Part shown: positions 35,378 to 45,237 of the stretch, piece after piece
Layout: every line of letters starts with the position of its first letter
Position numbering within the stretch: position 1 is the first letter of the stretch
NCBI GenBank assembly: GCA_902587325.1
Contig: CACIKV010000008.1
Location: 1 to 64,000 of the forward strand
Origin: an uncultured Bacteroidota bacterium
Lineage (GTDB): Bacteria > Bacteroidota > Bacteroidia > Flavobacteriales > Flavobacteriaceae
DNA length: 64,000 nt
Direction of reading: 5' to 3'
Translations under genes and position numbers: made by a program
The notes under the pieces: generated by a model
Told to the model about the DNA's origin: nothing
What the model saw: only the letters and a program-made list of their open reading frames with translations
Databases searched by the model: none

Positions 35378-36706
35378 ATGTTTAAACTAACAAAAAAAAT
35401 TAAAATCTTTTCATTTTCTCTGATAATCATAGGTTTGTTGGGAATAGCTTTTGGTTTCTATTCTGCACCAAGTAATATTGAAGAATCAAAAGAGATGGTT
35501 GCTAGCCATGATCATGATTATGAACACAGCTCAGATCATGATAAATCTTCTCAATATTATAATAAATATGAATCTAAGGAAGGCGGTGGACACATGTCAC
35601 ACGACGAGCATGTATATCATCAGTTAGCCAATAGACCTTGGGCAGCACTTTATGTTGCTGCATTTTTCTTTTTTATGATTTCACTTGGGACACTTGCATT
35701 TTATGCAATTCAAAGGGCTTCTCAGTCAGGATGGTCACCAGTACTATTTAGAGTTATGGAAGGAATAACTGCTTATTTATTACCTGGGGGTTTGATACTT
35801 CTACTAATTTTATTACTCTCTGTATTCCACTTAAATCATTTATTTATTTGGATGGATCCTGAGGTAGTTGAATATGATAAAATCATAAAAGCTAAAAGTG
35901 GATATTTAGAACCATATTTTTTCTTAATCCGAGCTGTTATTTATTTATCTGGATGGTATTTGTACAGATATTTATCACGAAAATTTTCACTTTTACAAGA
36001 TAAATCAAATGACAATAATTATCACATAAAAAACTTCAAACTTGCAGCTGGATTTCTAGTTTTTTTCTTAGTTACCGAATCAATGATGTCCTGGGATTGG
36101 ATAATGTCTATTGATCCACATTGGTTTAGCACGCTATTTGGTTGGTATGTATTTGCAAGTATGGCAGTATCTGGAATTACTACGATTGCTTTAATTTCAA
36201 TTTATTTGAAATCCAATGGTTATTTACCAAATGTAAATGATAATCATCTTCATGATTTGGGTAAATTTATGTTTGGATTTAGTGTATTTTGGACTTATTT
36301 GTGGTTTTCACAATTTATGTTAATATGGTATTCCAATATCCCTGAAGAAGTAGTTTATTTTATTTCAAGAATAGAAGATTATACAATTCCTTTTTGGGGA
36401 ATGGTTGTAATCAACTTTATTTTACCATTTTTATTGTTAGTAAGTAGTAGTTTAAAGCGTGTAAATTGGATATTAGTAATGGCTGGTATTGTGATTTTAG
36501 TGGGTCACTATATGGATGTATTTAACATGATAATGCCTTCTGCAGTTGGTGATCAATGGTTTATTGGTATTCCTGAGATAAGCTCAATAATGTTCTTTGC
36601 AGGTTTGTTTATATATATTGTTTTCTCATCATTAGAAAAAGCTCCTCTTGAAGTCAAAGGAGATCCTTTTAATGAAGAAAGTAAAAAGTTTATTTACCCA
36701 TTTTAA
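35378..36706 (+). CDS. actF: Alternative complex III subunit ActF (NrfD-like membrane protein)
   Basis: 442 residues with ten predicted transmembrane helices. After a first helix (about 10-30) comes a His/Asp-rich loop (SHDHDYEHSSDHD and a second cluster near residue 70), then the membrane core with WDWIMSIDPHWFSTLFGWYVFA near 230 and LSVFHLNHLF near 145. It is the second quinol-site-type subunit, paralogous to ActC. The His-rich loop could bind metal, but this is speculation. It sits 4 nt after actE and 10 nt before coxB. Confidence 0.94.
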   Translation: MFKLTKKIKIFSFSLIIIGLLGIAFGFYSAPSNIEESKEMVASHDHDYEHSSDHDKSSQYYNKYESKEGGGHMSHDEHVYHQLANRPWAALYVAAFFFFMISLGTLAFYAIQRASQSGWSPVLFRVMEGITAYLLPGGLILLLILLLSVFHLNHLFIWMDPEVVEYDKIIKAKSGYLEPYFFLIRAVIYLSGWYLYRYLSRKFSLLQDKSNDNNYHIKNFKLAAGFLVFFLVTESMMSWDWIMSIDPHWFSTLFGWYVFASMAVSGITTIALISIYLKSNGYLPNVNDNHLHDLGKFMFGFSVFWTYLWFSQFMLIWYSNIPEEVVYFISRIEDYTIPFWGMVVINFILPFLLLVSSSLKRVNWILVMAGIVILVGHYMDVFNMIMPSAVGDQWFIGIPEISSIMFFAGLFIYIVFSSLEKAPLEVKGDPFNEESKKFIYPF

Positions 36707-36716
36707 TGTTTAAAGA

Positions 36717-37793
36717 ATGACAACAATAATTTTCTCATTAATAACTGTAATCTTGATTTCAATATCAGTCTGGCAGATTGTAAAAATTTTTGAAGTCTCG
36801 AACTTAGGAAAGAAGAAAGATACTTCCCAAATTGCTAATTACAAGGATAATGACCTGCATGGAAAGTTGATGTTTGCTTTCTTAGTTTTCATATATCTTG
36901 TTACTATATATTCTTTTGTTTCATATACAAAAGTTCTTCTCCCCGAATCTGCATCGGAGCATGGATATACATATGATAGATTGTTAGTCATATCATTTAT
37001 AGTAATATTTATAGTGCAGACAATTACTCAAGCACTATTACATTACTACACGTATAAGTTTAGAGGAACAAAGGGAAGGAAGGCAGCATTTATAACCCAC
37101 AATAATAGACTTGAATTAGTTTGGACTGTAATACCTGCAATTGTTCTTTTTGTTTTAATTTTATATGGAATGAGTACTTGGTCCGATATTATGAATTTTG
37201 ATGAGGATGAAGATGCCTTAGTTGTGGAATTATATGCAGCCCAATGGAACTGGAAGGCTAGATACTCAGGTGATGATAATGTTTTGGGTGATGCAAATGT
37301 TAGATTTCTAAACGATTTTGATGGAAGAAATATTGTCGGTATTGATTCATCAGATCCTAATGGATTAGATGATATTGTTGTTACCAATGAATTCCATTTA
37401 CCTGTTGACAGAAAAGTTATTTTTAAAATTAGATCTCAGGATGTATTACATTCAGCTTATATGCCTCATTTTAGAGCTCAGATGAATTGTGTTCCAGGAA
37501 TGATAACTGAATTTTCTTTTACTCCAACAAAAACTACCGCTGATATGAGAATGAACCCCGATGTAGTAGATAAGGTTAATAGAATTAATAAAATTAGATA
37601 CGATAATAGTCAAGAATTAATTGCTAAAGGTGAGGAGCCATTAGAACCATATCAATTTGACTATTTACTTCTTTGCGCAAAAATATGTGGATCTTCACAT
37701 TACAACATGCAAATGAAGATTGTTGTAGAATCTGAAAAAGATTTTAATAAATGGTTGAATCAACAGAATACATTTTCTGAAATCATACAATAA
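36717..37793 (+). CDS. coxB: Cytochrome c oxidase subunit II
   Basis: 358 residues carrying the CuA centre. Four hydrophobic helices (about 1-21, 50-70, 88-110, 132-152) precede the cupredoxin domain; two are extra relative to the classical two-helix form. CuA ligands are visible: His in DVLHSAYMPHF, then CAKICGSSHYNM with both cysteines, His and Met. The usual Glu of CxExC is Lys, which is tolerable because that residue binds copper by its backbone. It receives electrons from cytochrome c or ActE. It ends 8 nt before coxA. Confidence 0.95.
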   Translation: MTTIIFSLITVILISISVWQIVKIFEVSNLGKKKDTSQIANYKDNDLHGKLMFAFLVFIYLVTIYSFVSYTKVLLPESASEHGYTYDRLLVISFIVIFIVQTITQALLHYYTYKFRGTKGRKAAFITHNNRLELVWTVIPAIVLFVLILYGMSTWSDIMNFDEDEDALVVELYAAQWNWKARYSGDDNVLGDANVRFLNDFDGRNIVGIDSSDPNGLDDIVVTNEFHLPVDRKVIFKIRSQDVLHSAYMPHFRAQMNCVPGMITEFSFTPTKTTADMRMNPDVVDKVNRINKIRYDNSQELIAKGEEPLEPYQFDYLLLCAKICGSSHYNMQMKIVVESEKDFNKWLNQQNTFSEIIQ

Positions 37794-37801
37794 ATAATAA
37801 T

Positions 37802-39598
37802 ATGTCTGTAGCAGTAAATAATAACGTAGAAAATCACGATGAGCATCATCACAAAGAAACTTTTATAACTAAATGGATTTTTAGTCAAGACCACAAAATG
37901 ATTGCCAAACAATACTTTGTTACTGGCGTAATTGTTATGGGTATAATTGGTGTATTAATGTCACTATTGTTTAGAATTCAACTTGCATGGCCTGAAGAAT
38001 CATTCTCTGTTTTTGAAATATTTTTAGGAGACAGGTGGGCCCCGGATGGTGTTATGGATCCTAATATATATTTAGCACTAGTAACTATCCATGGTACAAT
38101 CATGGTATTTTTTGTTTTAACCGCCGGATTAAGTGGGACATTTAGCAACCTGTTAATTCCTTTACAAATAGGAGCAAGAGATATGGCCTCAGGATTTTTG
38201 AACATGGTAGCTTATTGGTTATTTTTTATTTCAAGTGTAATTATGGTCGCTTCACTTTTTGTTGAGGCTGGTCCAGCTGCTGCTGGTTGGACAATATACC
38301 CACCATTAAGCGCCCTTCCACAAGCCCAGCCTGGTTCTGGTGCAGGGATGACACTTTGGCTTGTATCTATGGCTTTCTTTATTGCTTCGTCCCTTTTGGG
38401 TTCATTAAATTATATTGTTACAGTACTAAATTTAAGAACAAAAGGAATGAGTATGTTCAGATTGCCTTTGACTATTTGGGCGTTTTTTGTTACTGCAATA
38501 ATTGGTGTAATTTCCTTTCCAGTTTTATTATCAGCTGCTTTACTTTTAATTATGGACAGAAGTTTTGGGACATCCTTCTTTTTGTCAGATATTTTTATTC
38601 AAGGTGAAGTTTTACATTATCAAGGTGGTTCACCTGTGCTCTTTGAACATTTATTTTGGTTTTTAGGGCACCCTGAAGTGTACATAGTTTTACTTCCAGC
38701 ATTAGGAATTACATCTGAAATAATTGCGACAAATTCAAGAAAACCTATATTTGGTTATAGAGCTATGGTAGCTTCAATTTTAGCAATTGCATTTCTTTCA
38801 ACTATAGTGTGGGGACATCACATGTTTGTGACTGGAATGAATCCATTTTTAGGTTCTGTATTTACCTTTACAACTCTTTTAATTGCCATTCCATCTGCAG
38901 TAAAAGCCTTTAATTATATAGCTACTTTGTGGAAAGGTAATCTACAATTAAATCCTGCTATGCTCTTCTCAATTGGTTTAGTTTCCACTTTTATAACGGG
39001 AGGATTAACAGGAATTATACTAGGAGATAGTGCTTTAGATATTAATGTTCACGATACTTATTTTGTGGTAGCTCACTTCCATTTAGTAATGGGGATATCT
39101 GCCCTTTATGGTTTATTTGCTGGAGTATATCATTGGTACCCTAGGTTGTATGGAAGAATGATGAATAAGTCATTAGGTTATGTACATTTTTGGATTACAG
39201 CTATTGGAGCTTATGGTATATTTTTTCCAATGCATTTTATTGGTATGGCAGGACTTCCTCGAAGATATTATACGAATACTGCTTTTCCATATTTTGATGA
39301 TCTTGCGGATATAAACGTTTTAATAACTGTTTTCGCTTTAGTTACAGGTTTAGCTCAACTTATTTTCTTATATAATTTTATACATAGTATGTATTTTGGA
39401 AAAAAAGCTGAAAAAAACCCTTGGAAATCAAATACTTTAGAATGGACAGCACCTGTTGAGCATATTCATGGTAATTGGCCTGGTAAAATTCCTGAAGTAT
39501 ACAGATGGGCTTATGATTATAGTAAGCCTGGTAAAAAAGAAGATTATGTTCCTCAATCAATTCCTATTGCCAAGGAAGAAAAAATTACTGAACATTAA
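37802..39598 (+). CDS. coxA: Cytochrome c oxidase subunit I
   Basis: Catalytic subunit that reduces oxygen and pumps protons. The 598 residues have about 12 helices. The haem a ligand is in VTIHGTIMVFF near residue 100; the CuB site is in FLGHPEVYIVLLP near 288 (His, the cross-linked Tyr and the A1-type Glu) and WGHHMFVTGMN near 338; VVAHFHLVMG near 423 gives the haem ligands. These mark a type A1 haem-copper oxidase. Subunits III and IV are not in the window. A 6-bp hairpin (39622-39627 with 39631-39636) lies between it and ruvB. Confidence 0.97.
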   Translation: MSVAVNNNVENHDEHHHKETFITKWIFSQDHKMIAKQYFVTGVIVMGIIGVLMSLLFRIQLAWPEESFSVFEIFLGDRWAPDGVMDPNIYLALVTIHGTIMVFFVLTAGLSGTFSNLLIPLQIGARDMASGFLNMVAYWLFFISSVIMVASLFVEAGPAAAGWTIYPPLSALPQAQPGSGAGMTLWLVSMAFFIASSLLGSLNYIVTVLNLRTKGMSMFRLPLTIWAFFVTAIIGVISFPVLLSAALLLIMDRSFGTSFFLSDIFIQGEVLHYQGGSPVLFEHLFWFLGHPEVYIVLLPALGITSEIIATNSRKPIFGYRAMVASILAIAFLSTIVWGHHMFVTGMNPFLGSVFTFTTLLIAIPSAVKAFNYIATLWKGNLQLNPAMLFSIGLVSTFITGGLTGIILGDSALDINVHDTYFVVAHFHLVMGISALYGLFAGVYHWYPRLYGRMMNKSLGYVHFWITAIGAYGIFFPMHFIGMAGLPRRYYTNTAFPYFDDLADINVLITVFALVTGLAQLIFLYNFIHSMYFGKKAEKNPWKSNTLEWTAPVEHIHGNWPGKIPEVYRWAYDYSKPGKKEDYVPQSIPIAKEEKITEH

Positions 39599-39635
39599 GT
39601 TGTCTTTTTCAATTATTCTAAAGTCAACTTTTGAC

Positions 39636-39643
39636 TATATTTG
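39636..39643 (+). promoter_or_regulatory. Putative -7 box for ruvB
   Basis: TATATTTG matches TAnnTTTG but ends only 3 nt before the ruvB ATG, so it would give a leaderless mRNA. It overlaps the 3' arm of a 6-bp hairpin by 1 nt. No -33 element is seen. Confidence 0.3.
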
Positions 39644-39646
39644 AAT

Positions 39647-40669
39647 ATGAATGAGAATCTTGATCCTACAAATGATAATTTTTCAAATGAGGATCTAGAG
39701 TTCGATAAAGCTTTAAGACCATTAAATTTTGAAGATTTTAATGGTCAAAATCAAGTACTAGATAATTTAAAAATTTTTGTTCAAGCTGCTAATCAAAGAG
39801 AGGATGCATTGGATCACACTTTACTTCACGGTCCGCCTGGTTTGGGAAAAACAACCTTGGCTCATATACTAGCCAATGAACTAGGTGTTTCACTTAAAGT
39901 TTCATCAGGACCAGTCATCGATAAACCCGGTGATTTAGCTGGTCTTCTTACAAGTTTAGAAAATAGAGATGTTTTATTTATCGATGAAATCCATAGACTC
40001 TCACCCGTTGTAGAGGAATATTTGTATTCAGCTATGGAAGATTATAAAATTGATATAATGATAGAGTCTGGACCCAATGCAAGATCAGTTCAGATTAATT
40101 TGAATCAATTCACATTAATTGGTGCTACCACTCGGTCAGGGCTATTAACTGCTCCAATGAGAGCAAGGTTTGGAATAAATAATAGGTTGAAATATTATGA
40201 CAATAATACATTATCTGAAATAATTAAAAGAAGTGCAAAAATTTTAAATATTAAAGTTGACAATTTAGCCTCAGATGAAATTGCTAGTAGAAGTAGAGGA
40301 ACTCCTAGAATTAGTAATTCACTCTTAAGAAGAGTAAGAGACTTTGCTCAAATTAAGGGTGATGGAAATATTGATTTAGAAATTACAAAATATTCCTTAG
40401 AGGCACTCAATGTTGATAAGTATGGTTTAGATGAAATGGATAATAAATTACTTACAACATTAATTAAGAAGTTTAAAGGTGGACCTGTTGGTATTACAAC
40501 TTTAGCTACTGCCGTTTCAGAAACCTCAGAAACACTTGAGGAGGTATACGAGCCTTTTCTAATCCAACAAGGTTTTCTTGTTAGAACACCCAGGGGGAGA
40601 CAAGTTACTGAAAAAGCTTATAACCATTTAAATATTTCATTTTCTTCAGATCAAAAAAACCTCTTTTAA
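39647..40669 (+). CDS. ruvB: Holliday junction branch migration helicase RuvB
   Basis: AAA+ motor that drives RuvA-bound Holliday junctions. The 340 residues contain [12 protein letters not shown], Walker [11 protein letters not shown] near residue 63, Walker [13 protein letters not shown], sensor 1 [11 protein letters not shown], the arginine-finger segment APMRARFG and a winged-helix C-terminus ([15 protein letters not shown]). The ATG at 39647 gives the family N-terminus MNENLDP; a TTG two codons earlier overlaps a TATATTTG box (39636-39643). ruvA is not adjacent. Confidence 0.97.
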   Translation: MNENLDPTNDNFSNEDLEFDKALRPLNFEDFNGQNQVLDNLKIFVQAANQREDALDHTLLHGPPGLGKTTLAHILANELGVSLKVSSGPVIDKPGDLAGLLTSLENRDVLFIDEIHRLSPVVEEYLYSAMEDYKIDIMIESGPNARSVQINLNQFTLIGATTRSGLLTAPMRARFGINNRLKYYDNNTLSEIIKRSAKILNIKVDNLASDEIASRSRGTPRISNSLLRRVRDFAQIKGDGNIDLEITKYSLEALNVDKYGLDEMDNKLLTTLIKKFKGGPVGITTLATAVSETSETLEEVYEPFLIQQGFLVRTPRGRQVTEKAYNHLNISFSSDQKNLF

Positions 40670-40671
40670 TA

Positions 40672-41595
40672 GTGATTCAACAAAAAATAAATAACACAGA
40701 TTTAATAAAATCTATTTCCAATGAATTGGGCTTTCTTTCTTGTGGTATTTCAAAATCTGGCTTTTTAGATACTGAGGCTGATAGATTTGAAAATTGGTTA
40801 AAAAATAATTACCATGGTAAAATGAGCTATATGGAAAGAAATTTTGATAAAAGACTAGATACTTCAAAGTTAGTCGAAGGATCAAAAAGTGTTATATCAC
40901 TTTTATATAATTATTTTCCTAAAACAAAAAAAAATCCAAAATCTTTTAAAATCTCGAAATATGCATATGGAAAAGATTATCATTTTGTAATCAAGGAAAA
41001 GCTAAAGCAATTCGTTTTAAAGATTAAAGATAAAGTTGGTGATGTAAATGCAAGAATTTTTGTTGATTCTGCTCCGATTTTAGAAAGAGCTTGGGCAAAA
41101 AAAAGTGGTTTAGGATGGGTTGGTAAAAACACCAATTTGATTAGTAAAAAAGTTGGATCATTTTTTTTTCTTGCAGAAATAATATTAGATCTTGATTTAG
41201 TGTATGATTCTGAAGTTACAGATCATTGCGGAAGTTGTACTGCTTGTATAGATTCGTGTCCAACGGATGCTATTTATGAGCCGTATAAACTAGATGCAAC
41301 AAAATGTATTTCATATTTAACTATTGAGTTAAAGGATAAAATATCAAATGAATTTAAAGGTCAATTAAATGATTGGATATTTGGTTGCGATATTTGCCAA
41401 GATGTATGTCCATGGAATAAGTTTTCAATAAACCACGAAGAACCTCTATTTAATCCGCGAAGTGAGATTTTGGAGTATTCAAAAAATCAATGGAAAGAAT
41501 TAACTAATGAAATTTTTGATTCTATTTTTAAATTGAGTCCAGTCAAAAGAACTAAATTTAAAGGCCTAAAAAGAAATATTGAGTTTTTACAGTGA
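40672..41595 (+). CDS. queG: Epoxyqueuosine reductase
   Basis: Last step of queuosine synthesis: cobalamin- and Fe-S-dependent reduction of epoxyqueuosine in tRNA. The 307 residues show the N-terminal cobalamin-binding domain ([46 protein letters not shown]) and two 4Fe-4S motifs ([16 protein letters not shown] near residue 188 and [11 protein letters not shown] near 240). HEAT-like repeats found in longer homologues are absent, as in many Bacteroidota. The start is GTG. It follows ruvB by 2 nt and overlaps the adenosine deaminase start as GTGA. Confidence 0.95.
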   Translation: MIQQKINNTDLIKSISNELGFLSCGISKSGFLDTEADRFENWLKNNYHGKMSYMERNFDKRLDTSKLVEGSKSVISLLYNYFPKTKKNPKSFKISKYAYGKDYHFVIKEKLKQFVLKIKDKVGDVNARIFVDSAPILERAWAKKSGLGWVGKNTNLISKKVGSFFFLAEIILDLDLVYDSEVTDHCGSCTACIDSCPTDAIYEPYKLDATKCISYLTIELKDKISNEFKGQLNDWIFGCDICQDVCPWNKFSINHEEPLFNPRSEILEYSKNQWKELTNEIFDSIFKLSPVKRTKFKGLKRNIEFLQ

Positions 41596-42578
41596 ATTTT
41601 AGAAATCTACCAAAAATAGAACTTCATGTTCATCTCGATTGTAGTTTGAGTTATAAAGTAGTAAAAAAAATAAACCCTAAAATTGATTACTTAAATTTTA
41701 ACAAGAAATTTAAAGCAGGACTTAACTCAAATTCTCTACTTGATTATCTTAAATGTGCAGAAAATGCAATTGATTTAATGCAAAATAAAACAAATATTGA
41801 ACTTATAGTTGATGATTTTTTTGATCAATTGAAGTATGATAATGTAGTTTATTGTGAAATTAGATTTGCTCCATTACTACATTGTAAAAATGATTTAAGC
41901 CCTGAAGATGTAGTTAGAATTGTATGCAAAGCTGTGTTAAAAAACACCAAACGGACGGGTATTATTGCCGGTATAATTTTATGTACTCTTAGGCATTTTT
42001 CTGAAAAACAAAGTATAAAAACAGTAGAGCTAGCTCAAATGTTTAGTAAGGATGGGGTAGTAGGTTTTGATATTGCAGCTGATGAAGCTGGTTTTTCTCT
42101 AGATAATCATATTAGTTCTTTTAATTATGCAATAAATAATAATATTAATTGCACTGCACATGCTGGTGAGGCTAAGGGTGCTGGAAGTATATGGGAAACA
42201 ATTAAAAAACTTAAATCAAAAAGAATTGGCCATGGAGTTAGATGTACTGAGGATAAAGAGTTGGTGAAATATTTAAAGGAAAATGATTATCACTTAGAAA
42301 TATGTGTCTCTAGTAATATAAAAACAAAGACATTTAATAAAATAGAAGATCACCCAATATCAGACATTTTTAATTCATCTATTTCTTTAAGTATAAATAC
42401 TGATGGACGGACCATTTCAGATACAAGTCTTACTAATGAATACGAAATTATTTCAAATAATTATAATTGGTCAATTAAAGATTTTAAAGTATGTAATTTA
42501 CAAGCTATAAAACATTCTTTTACATCAGACAATGTTAAAAAATATTTATCGAATATTATAAATACAGAGTACGTTTAG
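41592..42578 (+). CDS. add: Adenosine deaminase
   Basis: Zn-dependent hydrolytic deamination of adenosine (or a related 6-aminopurine). The 328 residues show all metal and catalytic motifs: HVHLDCS near residue 13, [10 protein letters not shown] near 190, IGHGVRC near 213 and [15 protein letters not shown] near 270. Substrate could be adenosine or adenine-like; the NTDGR form is seen in bacterial adenosine deaminases. GTG start coupled to queG by a 4-nt overlap. Its TAG stop extends 2 nt into the tRNA-Arg gene. Confidence 0.9.
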   Translation: MNFRNLPKIELHVHLDCSLSYKVVKKINPKIDYLNFNKKFKAGLNSNSLLDYLKCAENAIDLMQNKTNIELIVDDFFDQLKYDNVVYCEIRFAPLLHCKNDLSPEDVVRIVCKAVLKNTKRTGIIAGIILCTLRHFSEKQSIKTVELAQMFSKDGVVGFDIAADEAGFSLDNHISSFNYAINNNINCTAHAGEAKGAGSIWETIKKLKSKRIGHGVRCTEDKELVKYLKENDYHLEICVSSNIKTKTFNKIEDHPISDIFNSSISLSINTDGRTISDTSLTNEYEIISNNYNWSIKDFKVCNLQAIKHSFTSDNVKKYLSNIINTEYV

Positions 42579-42648
42579 CCCTATAGTTCAACGGATAGAA
42601 CAAAAGTTTCCTAAACTTTAGATCTAGGTTCGATTCCTAGTAGGGCTA
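42577..42648 (+). tRNA. trnR: tRNA-Arg (anticodon CCT)
   Basis: Acceptor AGCCCTA (42577-42583) pairs fully with TAGGGCT (42641-42647). D stem GTTC/GAAC, anticodon stem AAAGT/ACTTT with loop TTCCTAA (CCT, reading AGG), T arm CTAGG-TTCGATT-CCTAG. Discriminator A at 42648; CCA not encoded. The first two bases are shared with the stop codon of the adenosine deaminase gene, so the tRNA is probably processed from that transcript. The photolyase stop lies 2 nt downstream on the other strand. Confidence 0.94.
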
Positions 42649-42650
42649 CT

Positions 42651-44114
42651 TTATCTATCAAATGCAGTTCTGTCTGAGTTAGTATGTTTTTTTAAAATTC
42701 TTTTGGATTCTTTTTTGACTTCAATATCATTTTTAATAGTCCATAATTTTGAAGCTGCAAATTTATATGTTTTACTAATATCAATAATTGGTTTTGGATA
42801 ATCGAAACCAATTTTGCAATCAAACATCTCTTGGTCAATTTCACTCAACTTCCATGGTTCAAAAACTAAAGGAACTGGAATTTTTTTTAGTTTTGGTATC
42901 CATTTTTTTATAAATAAACCTTCGTTATCATGTTCTTTTGCATTTTTGGTAGGGTTATAAATTCTAATCATATTTATTCCAGTTTCACCAGCTTGCATTT
43001 GAAATTGAGAATAATGTATACCGGGCTCAAAATCTAAAAAATTATTTGCTAAGAAAACAACACCAGCTTTCCAAGGCTGCCATAGATGGTGAGTAAAAAA
43101 AGAAACTAACATCGCTCTCATTCTGAAATTTAAATAACCTGTTTCAATCAAACATTTCATTGATGCATCAACTAAAGGATAGCCAGTTTCACCATTTTCC
43201 CATGCTCTTATATGTGTTTTGTTAATATTTTTATCCAGTTTTTCATAACCCCTATTAACGCTTCTAAATTCCATATCACTTTCCATTTCAAATTTTTGAA
43301 TGAAATGGGCTTCCCATCTTAGTCTTGATGTAAAACCATTTATCTGAAACTTTGATTTACCATGATTTAATTTTTCTTTAGCCCTTTGCCAAATATACCT
43401 GGTTGATAGATTTCCCCACGCAATATATGGTGATAGTCTTGAGCAATTAATTCTAGATAATTCTGGTTTACTAATATTACTTTGATATTTATCAATTCGA
43501 GTTTCAAGAAAAGTTTCTAAGTATTGCAGAGCATAAGTTGAGCCTCCGCATTGAAATTTGGATTTTTTAGGTTTTATAATTTTTCTTTCAAATTGGGATT
43601 TTTTATTCAATGTCACAAAGTCCTCAACTTTAGGATTAAAAACTCTAATTTTTTTTTTCATATAATTATTCCAATTCAAAATCCAGTTTTTCCTTGATTG
43701 CAGTCCCCTAAAAACTCCGTTGTTTATCTCTTCAATCCATTCAATATTATTTTTGTTACAATATTTTTTAAATTTTAGATCTCTGTCATAGGAGCTTTTA
43801 AGCCCTGTTTCCATATGTGAAAAAACTTTTTCAATATTAAATTTTGATTTTAATTCTTCAAACAAGGAAATAATATTCATCTCAAAAGAGTGAACTTTAC
43901 AACCAAATTTTTTAAAGAATAAGTTTAAATCGTATAATGATTCATTTATGAAATTATGATGCCTTGTTGTATAATGTTTGTCATTTAATAAAGCATTATC
44001 AAACGTGAATATTAAGAGTAATTTGTTGTTTTCTTTTACCGCTTTTGTTAAGGCAGTATTATCTATGGTTCGAAGATCTCTTTTGAACCAAAAGATATTT
44101 ATCGTTTGCTTCAA
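42651..44114 (-). CDS. phr: Cryptochrome/deoxyribodipyrimidine photolyase family protein
   Basis: 487 residues: an N-terminal antenna-binding Rossmann domain (INIFWFKRDLRTIDN) and a C-terminal FAD-binding helical domain with LSPYIAWGNLSTR near 230, RLRWEAHFIQKFE near 265, TGYPLVDASMKCL near 312 and the YNPTKNAKEHD segment near 392. Overall it looks like a Bacteroidota cryptochrome/photolyase branch; repair of cyclobutane dimers versus a sensory role cannot be told. The family N-terminus begins at a TTG, with no ATG available. It follows the Rieske gene by 5 nt. Confidence 0.9.
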   Translation of the reverse strand: MKQTINIFWFKRDLRTIDNTALTKAVKENNKLLLIFTFDNALLNDKHYTTRHHNFINESLYDLNLFFKKFGCKVHSFEMNIISLFEELKSKFNIEKVFSHMETGLKSSYDRDLKFKKYCNKNNIEWIEEINNGVFRGLQSRKNWILNWNNYMKKKIRVFNPKVEDFVTLNKKSQFERKIIKPKKSKFQCGGSTYALQYLETFLETRIDKYQSNISKPELSRINCSRLSPYIAWGNLSTRYIWQRAKEKLNHGKSKFQINGFTSRLRWEAHFIQKFEMESDMEFRSVNRGYEKLDKNINKTHIRAWENGETGYPLVDASMKCLIETGYLNFRMRAMLVSFFTHHLWQPWKAGVVFLANNFLDFEPGIHYSQFQMQAGETGINMIRIYNPTKNAKEHDNEGLFIKKWIPKLKKIPVPLVFEPWKLSEIDQEMFDCKIGFDYPKPIIDISKTYKFAASKLWTIKNDIEVKKESKRILKKHTNSDRTAFDR

Positions 44115-44119
44115 ATATG

Positions 44120-44647
44120 TTATTTGGTAACAGTGAGTGTTGAATTGCTAACAGATGTATTGTAGCATTCTAATGCTCCACTAGTAGAATTAGAGTTTGG
44201 ACTAACAGATGGAGAAGAACAATCAGATTTGTAAGAGTTACCGTGTTGACTACATCTAAATTGGTTATTAGTGTAGGACCAACGACCTCTAACACCTTGG
44301 TGTGGACAAGCATTGTTGAAGGCTCTATAATTTGAAGAATCTACTTTCAATAACAACATATTTTGAGCAGAAAAATTCAACCATCCATTGGATTGTAGTG
44401 TGCTAAACATAGAATGGTCTAAATTTATTGTGATAGTATTTCCACTTACGGTATATCCTTGATCAGTACTATTGTTACCACTACCATTTCCACTGTTATT
44501 ATTATTTGACCCAGTTCCATAATCCGAATCATCATCATAACCAGATGAACAAGAATCCAATACTGTGATACCTAGAAAAGCCATTGCCACAGTTGGACAG
44601 ACATTCATTAAAAAATCTCTTCTCTTGTTGTTTTTAGTATTATCCAT
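44120..44647 (-). CDS. Exported Rieske 2Fe-2S protein
   Basis: 175 residues from the ATG at 44647. A twin-arginine signal (KRRDFLMNV) is followed by a hydrophobic stretch and a lipobox-like DSC, then a low-complexity Asn/Gly/Ser linker (about residues 43-63) and a compact Rieske domain with NACPHQG and RCSQHGNSY, giving the CxH and CxxH ligands of a 2Fe-2S cluster. Stand-alone Rieske lipoproteins are electron carriers of unknown partner. It lies 5 nt upstream of the photolyase gene and is probably co-transcribed, though a functional link is not established. A TTG start nine codons earlier is less likely. Confidence 0.88.
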   Translation of the reverse strand: MDNTKNNKRRDFLMNVCPTVAMAFLGITVLDSCSSGYDDDSDYGTGSNNNNSGNGSGNNSTDQGYTVSGNTITINLDHSMFSTLQSNGWLNFSAQNMLLLKVDSSNYRAFNNACPHQGVRGRWSYTNNQFRCSQHGNSYKSDCSSPSVSPNSNSTSGALECYNTSVSNSTLTVTK

Positions 44648-44763
44648 ATTTACTATTTTATATAAAAATGACAAATCTTATGCCAACTTTCATTTATCAA
44701 AATAATTCAAAATTATTTTTAAACTTTTTTAACATCATAATTTAAATAGTTTAATTTTATTTT

Positions 44764-45237
44764 GTGAATAAATTTATATTATTGTTTGTTTTGTTAATAA
44801 TCGCTTGCTCTGATAAGAAAAAATCAGATTCAGATGTAAATAAATTTAAAGTTTCAACTTTAAACGGATATGTAGAAGATGAAATTATTAATATTAAAAA
44901 ATTGGATTCTTCATCTGCAGAAATATTTGACAGCTGGAATTTAATTTTAATTATTAGTTCTAAATTTAACAGTTTCAATAAAGACATCATAGATCATAAA
45001 TCTGTAATAAATTCTATTAAACAAGATCTTGAAAAAATTACAATTGATAATATTCCTCCATTATTTAACAGACCTGAAATAATTGGGAGGTTAAGAGTTT
45101 TAAAAACTTTTGTTTATAAGATAGATTCTTATAATCTAAATTATGAAAATATTGAAACGTACAAATCAGACCTAAAATTGATGTTTTCTAGTTATGATGC
45201 TTTAATTTCAAAAATGAATAGTATTAATTACAATTAA
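44764..45237 (+). CDS. Hypothetical lipoprotein
   Basis: 157 residues that I do not recognise. The N-terminus is a good lipoprotein signal (NKFILLFVLLIIAC, Cys15) followed by a Lys/Ser/Asp-rich spacer and a mainly helical, charged body with the segments RPEIIGRLRVLKTFVYKIDSY and LMFSSYDALISKMN. No catalytic motif is visible. The start is GTG; no ATG lies before the signal. It is divergent from the Rieske gene (116-nt spacer with nothing notable) and overlaps metG by 4 nt tail to tail. Confidence 0.7.
   Translation: MNKFILLFVLLIIACSDKKKSDSDVNKFKVSTLNGYVEDEIINIKKLDSSSAEIFDSWNLILIISSKFNSFNKDIIDHKSVINSIKQDLEKITIDNIPPLFNRPEIIGRLRVLKTFVYKIDSYNLNYENIETYKSDLKLMFSSYDALISKMNSINYN

Noticed and set aside
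37676-37720. Lys in place of Glu in the CuA loop of CoxB (CAKIC)
   Set aside because: That residue binds copper through its backbone, and I recall Lys there in other Bacteroidota; not a sign of inactivity.
28484-39598. Fused monohaem-pentahaem ActA and fused ActB as novelties, and missing cox subunits III/IV
   Set aside because: These are the known Bacteroidota arrangement; the other oxidase subunits are commonly encoded elsewhere.
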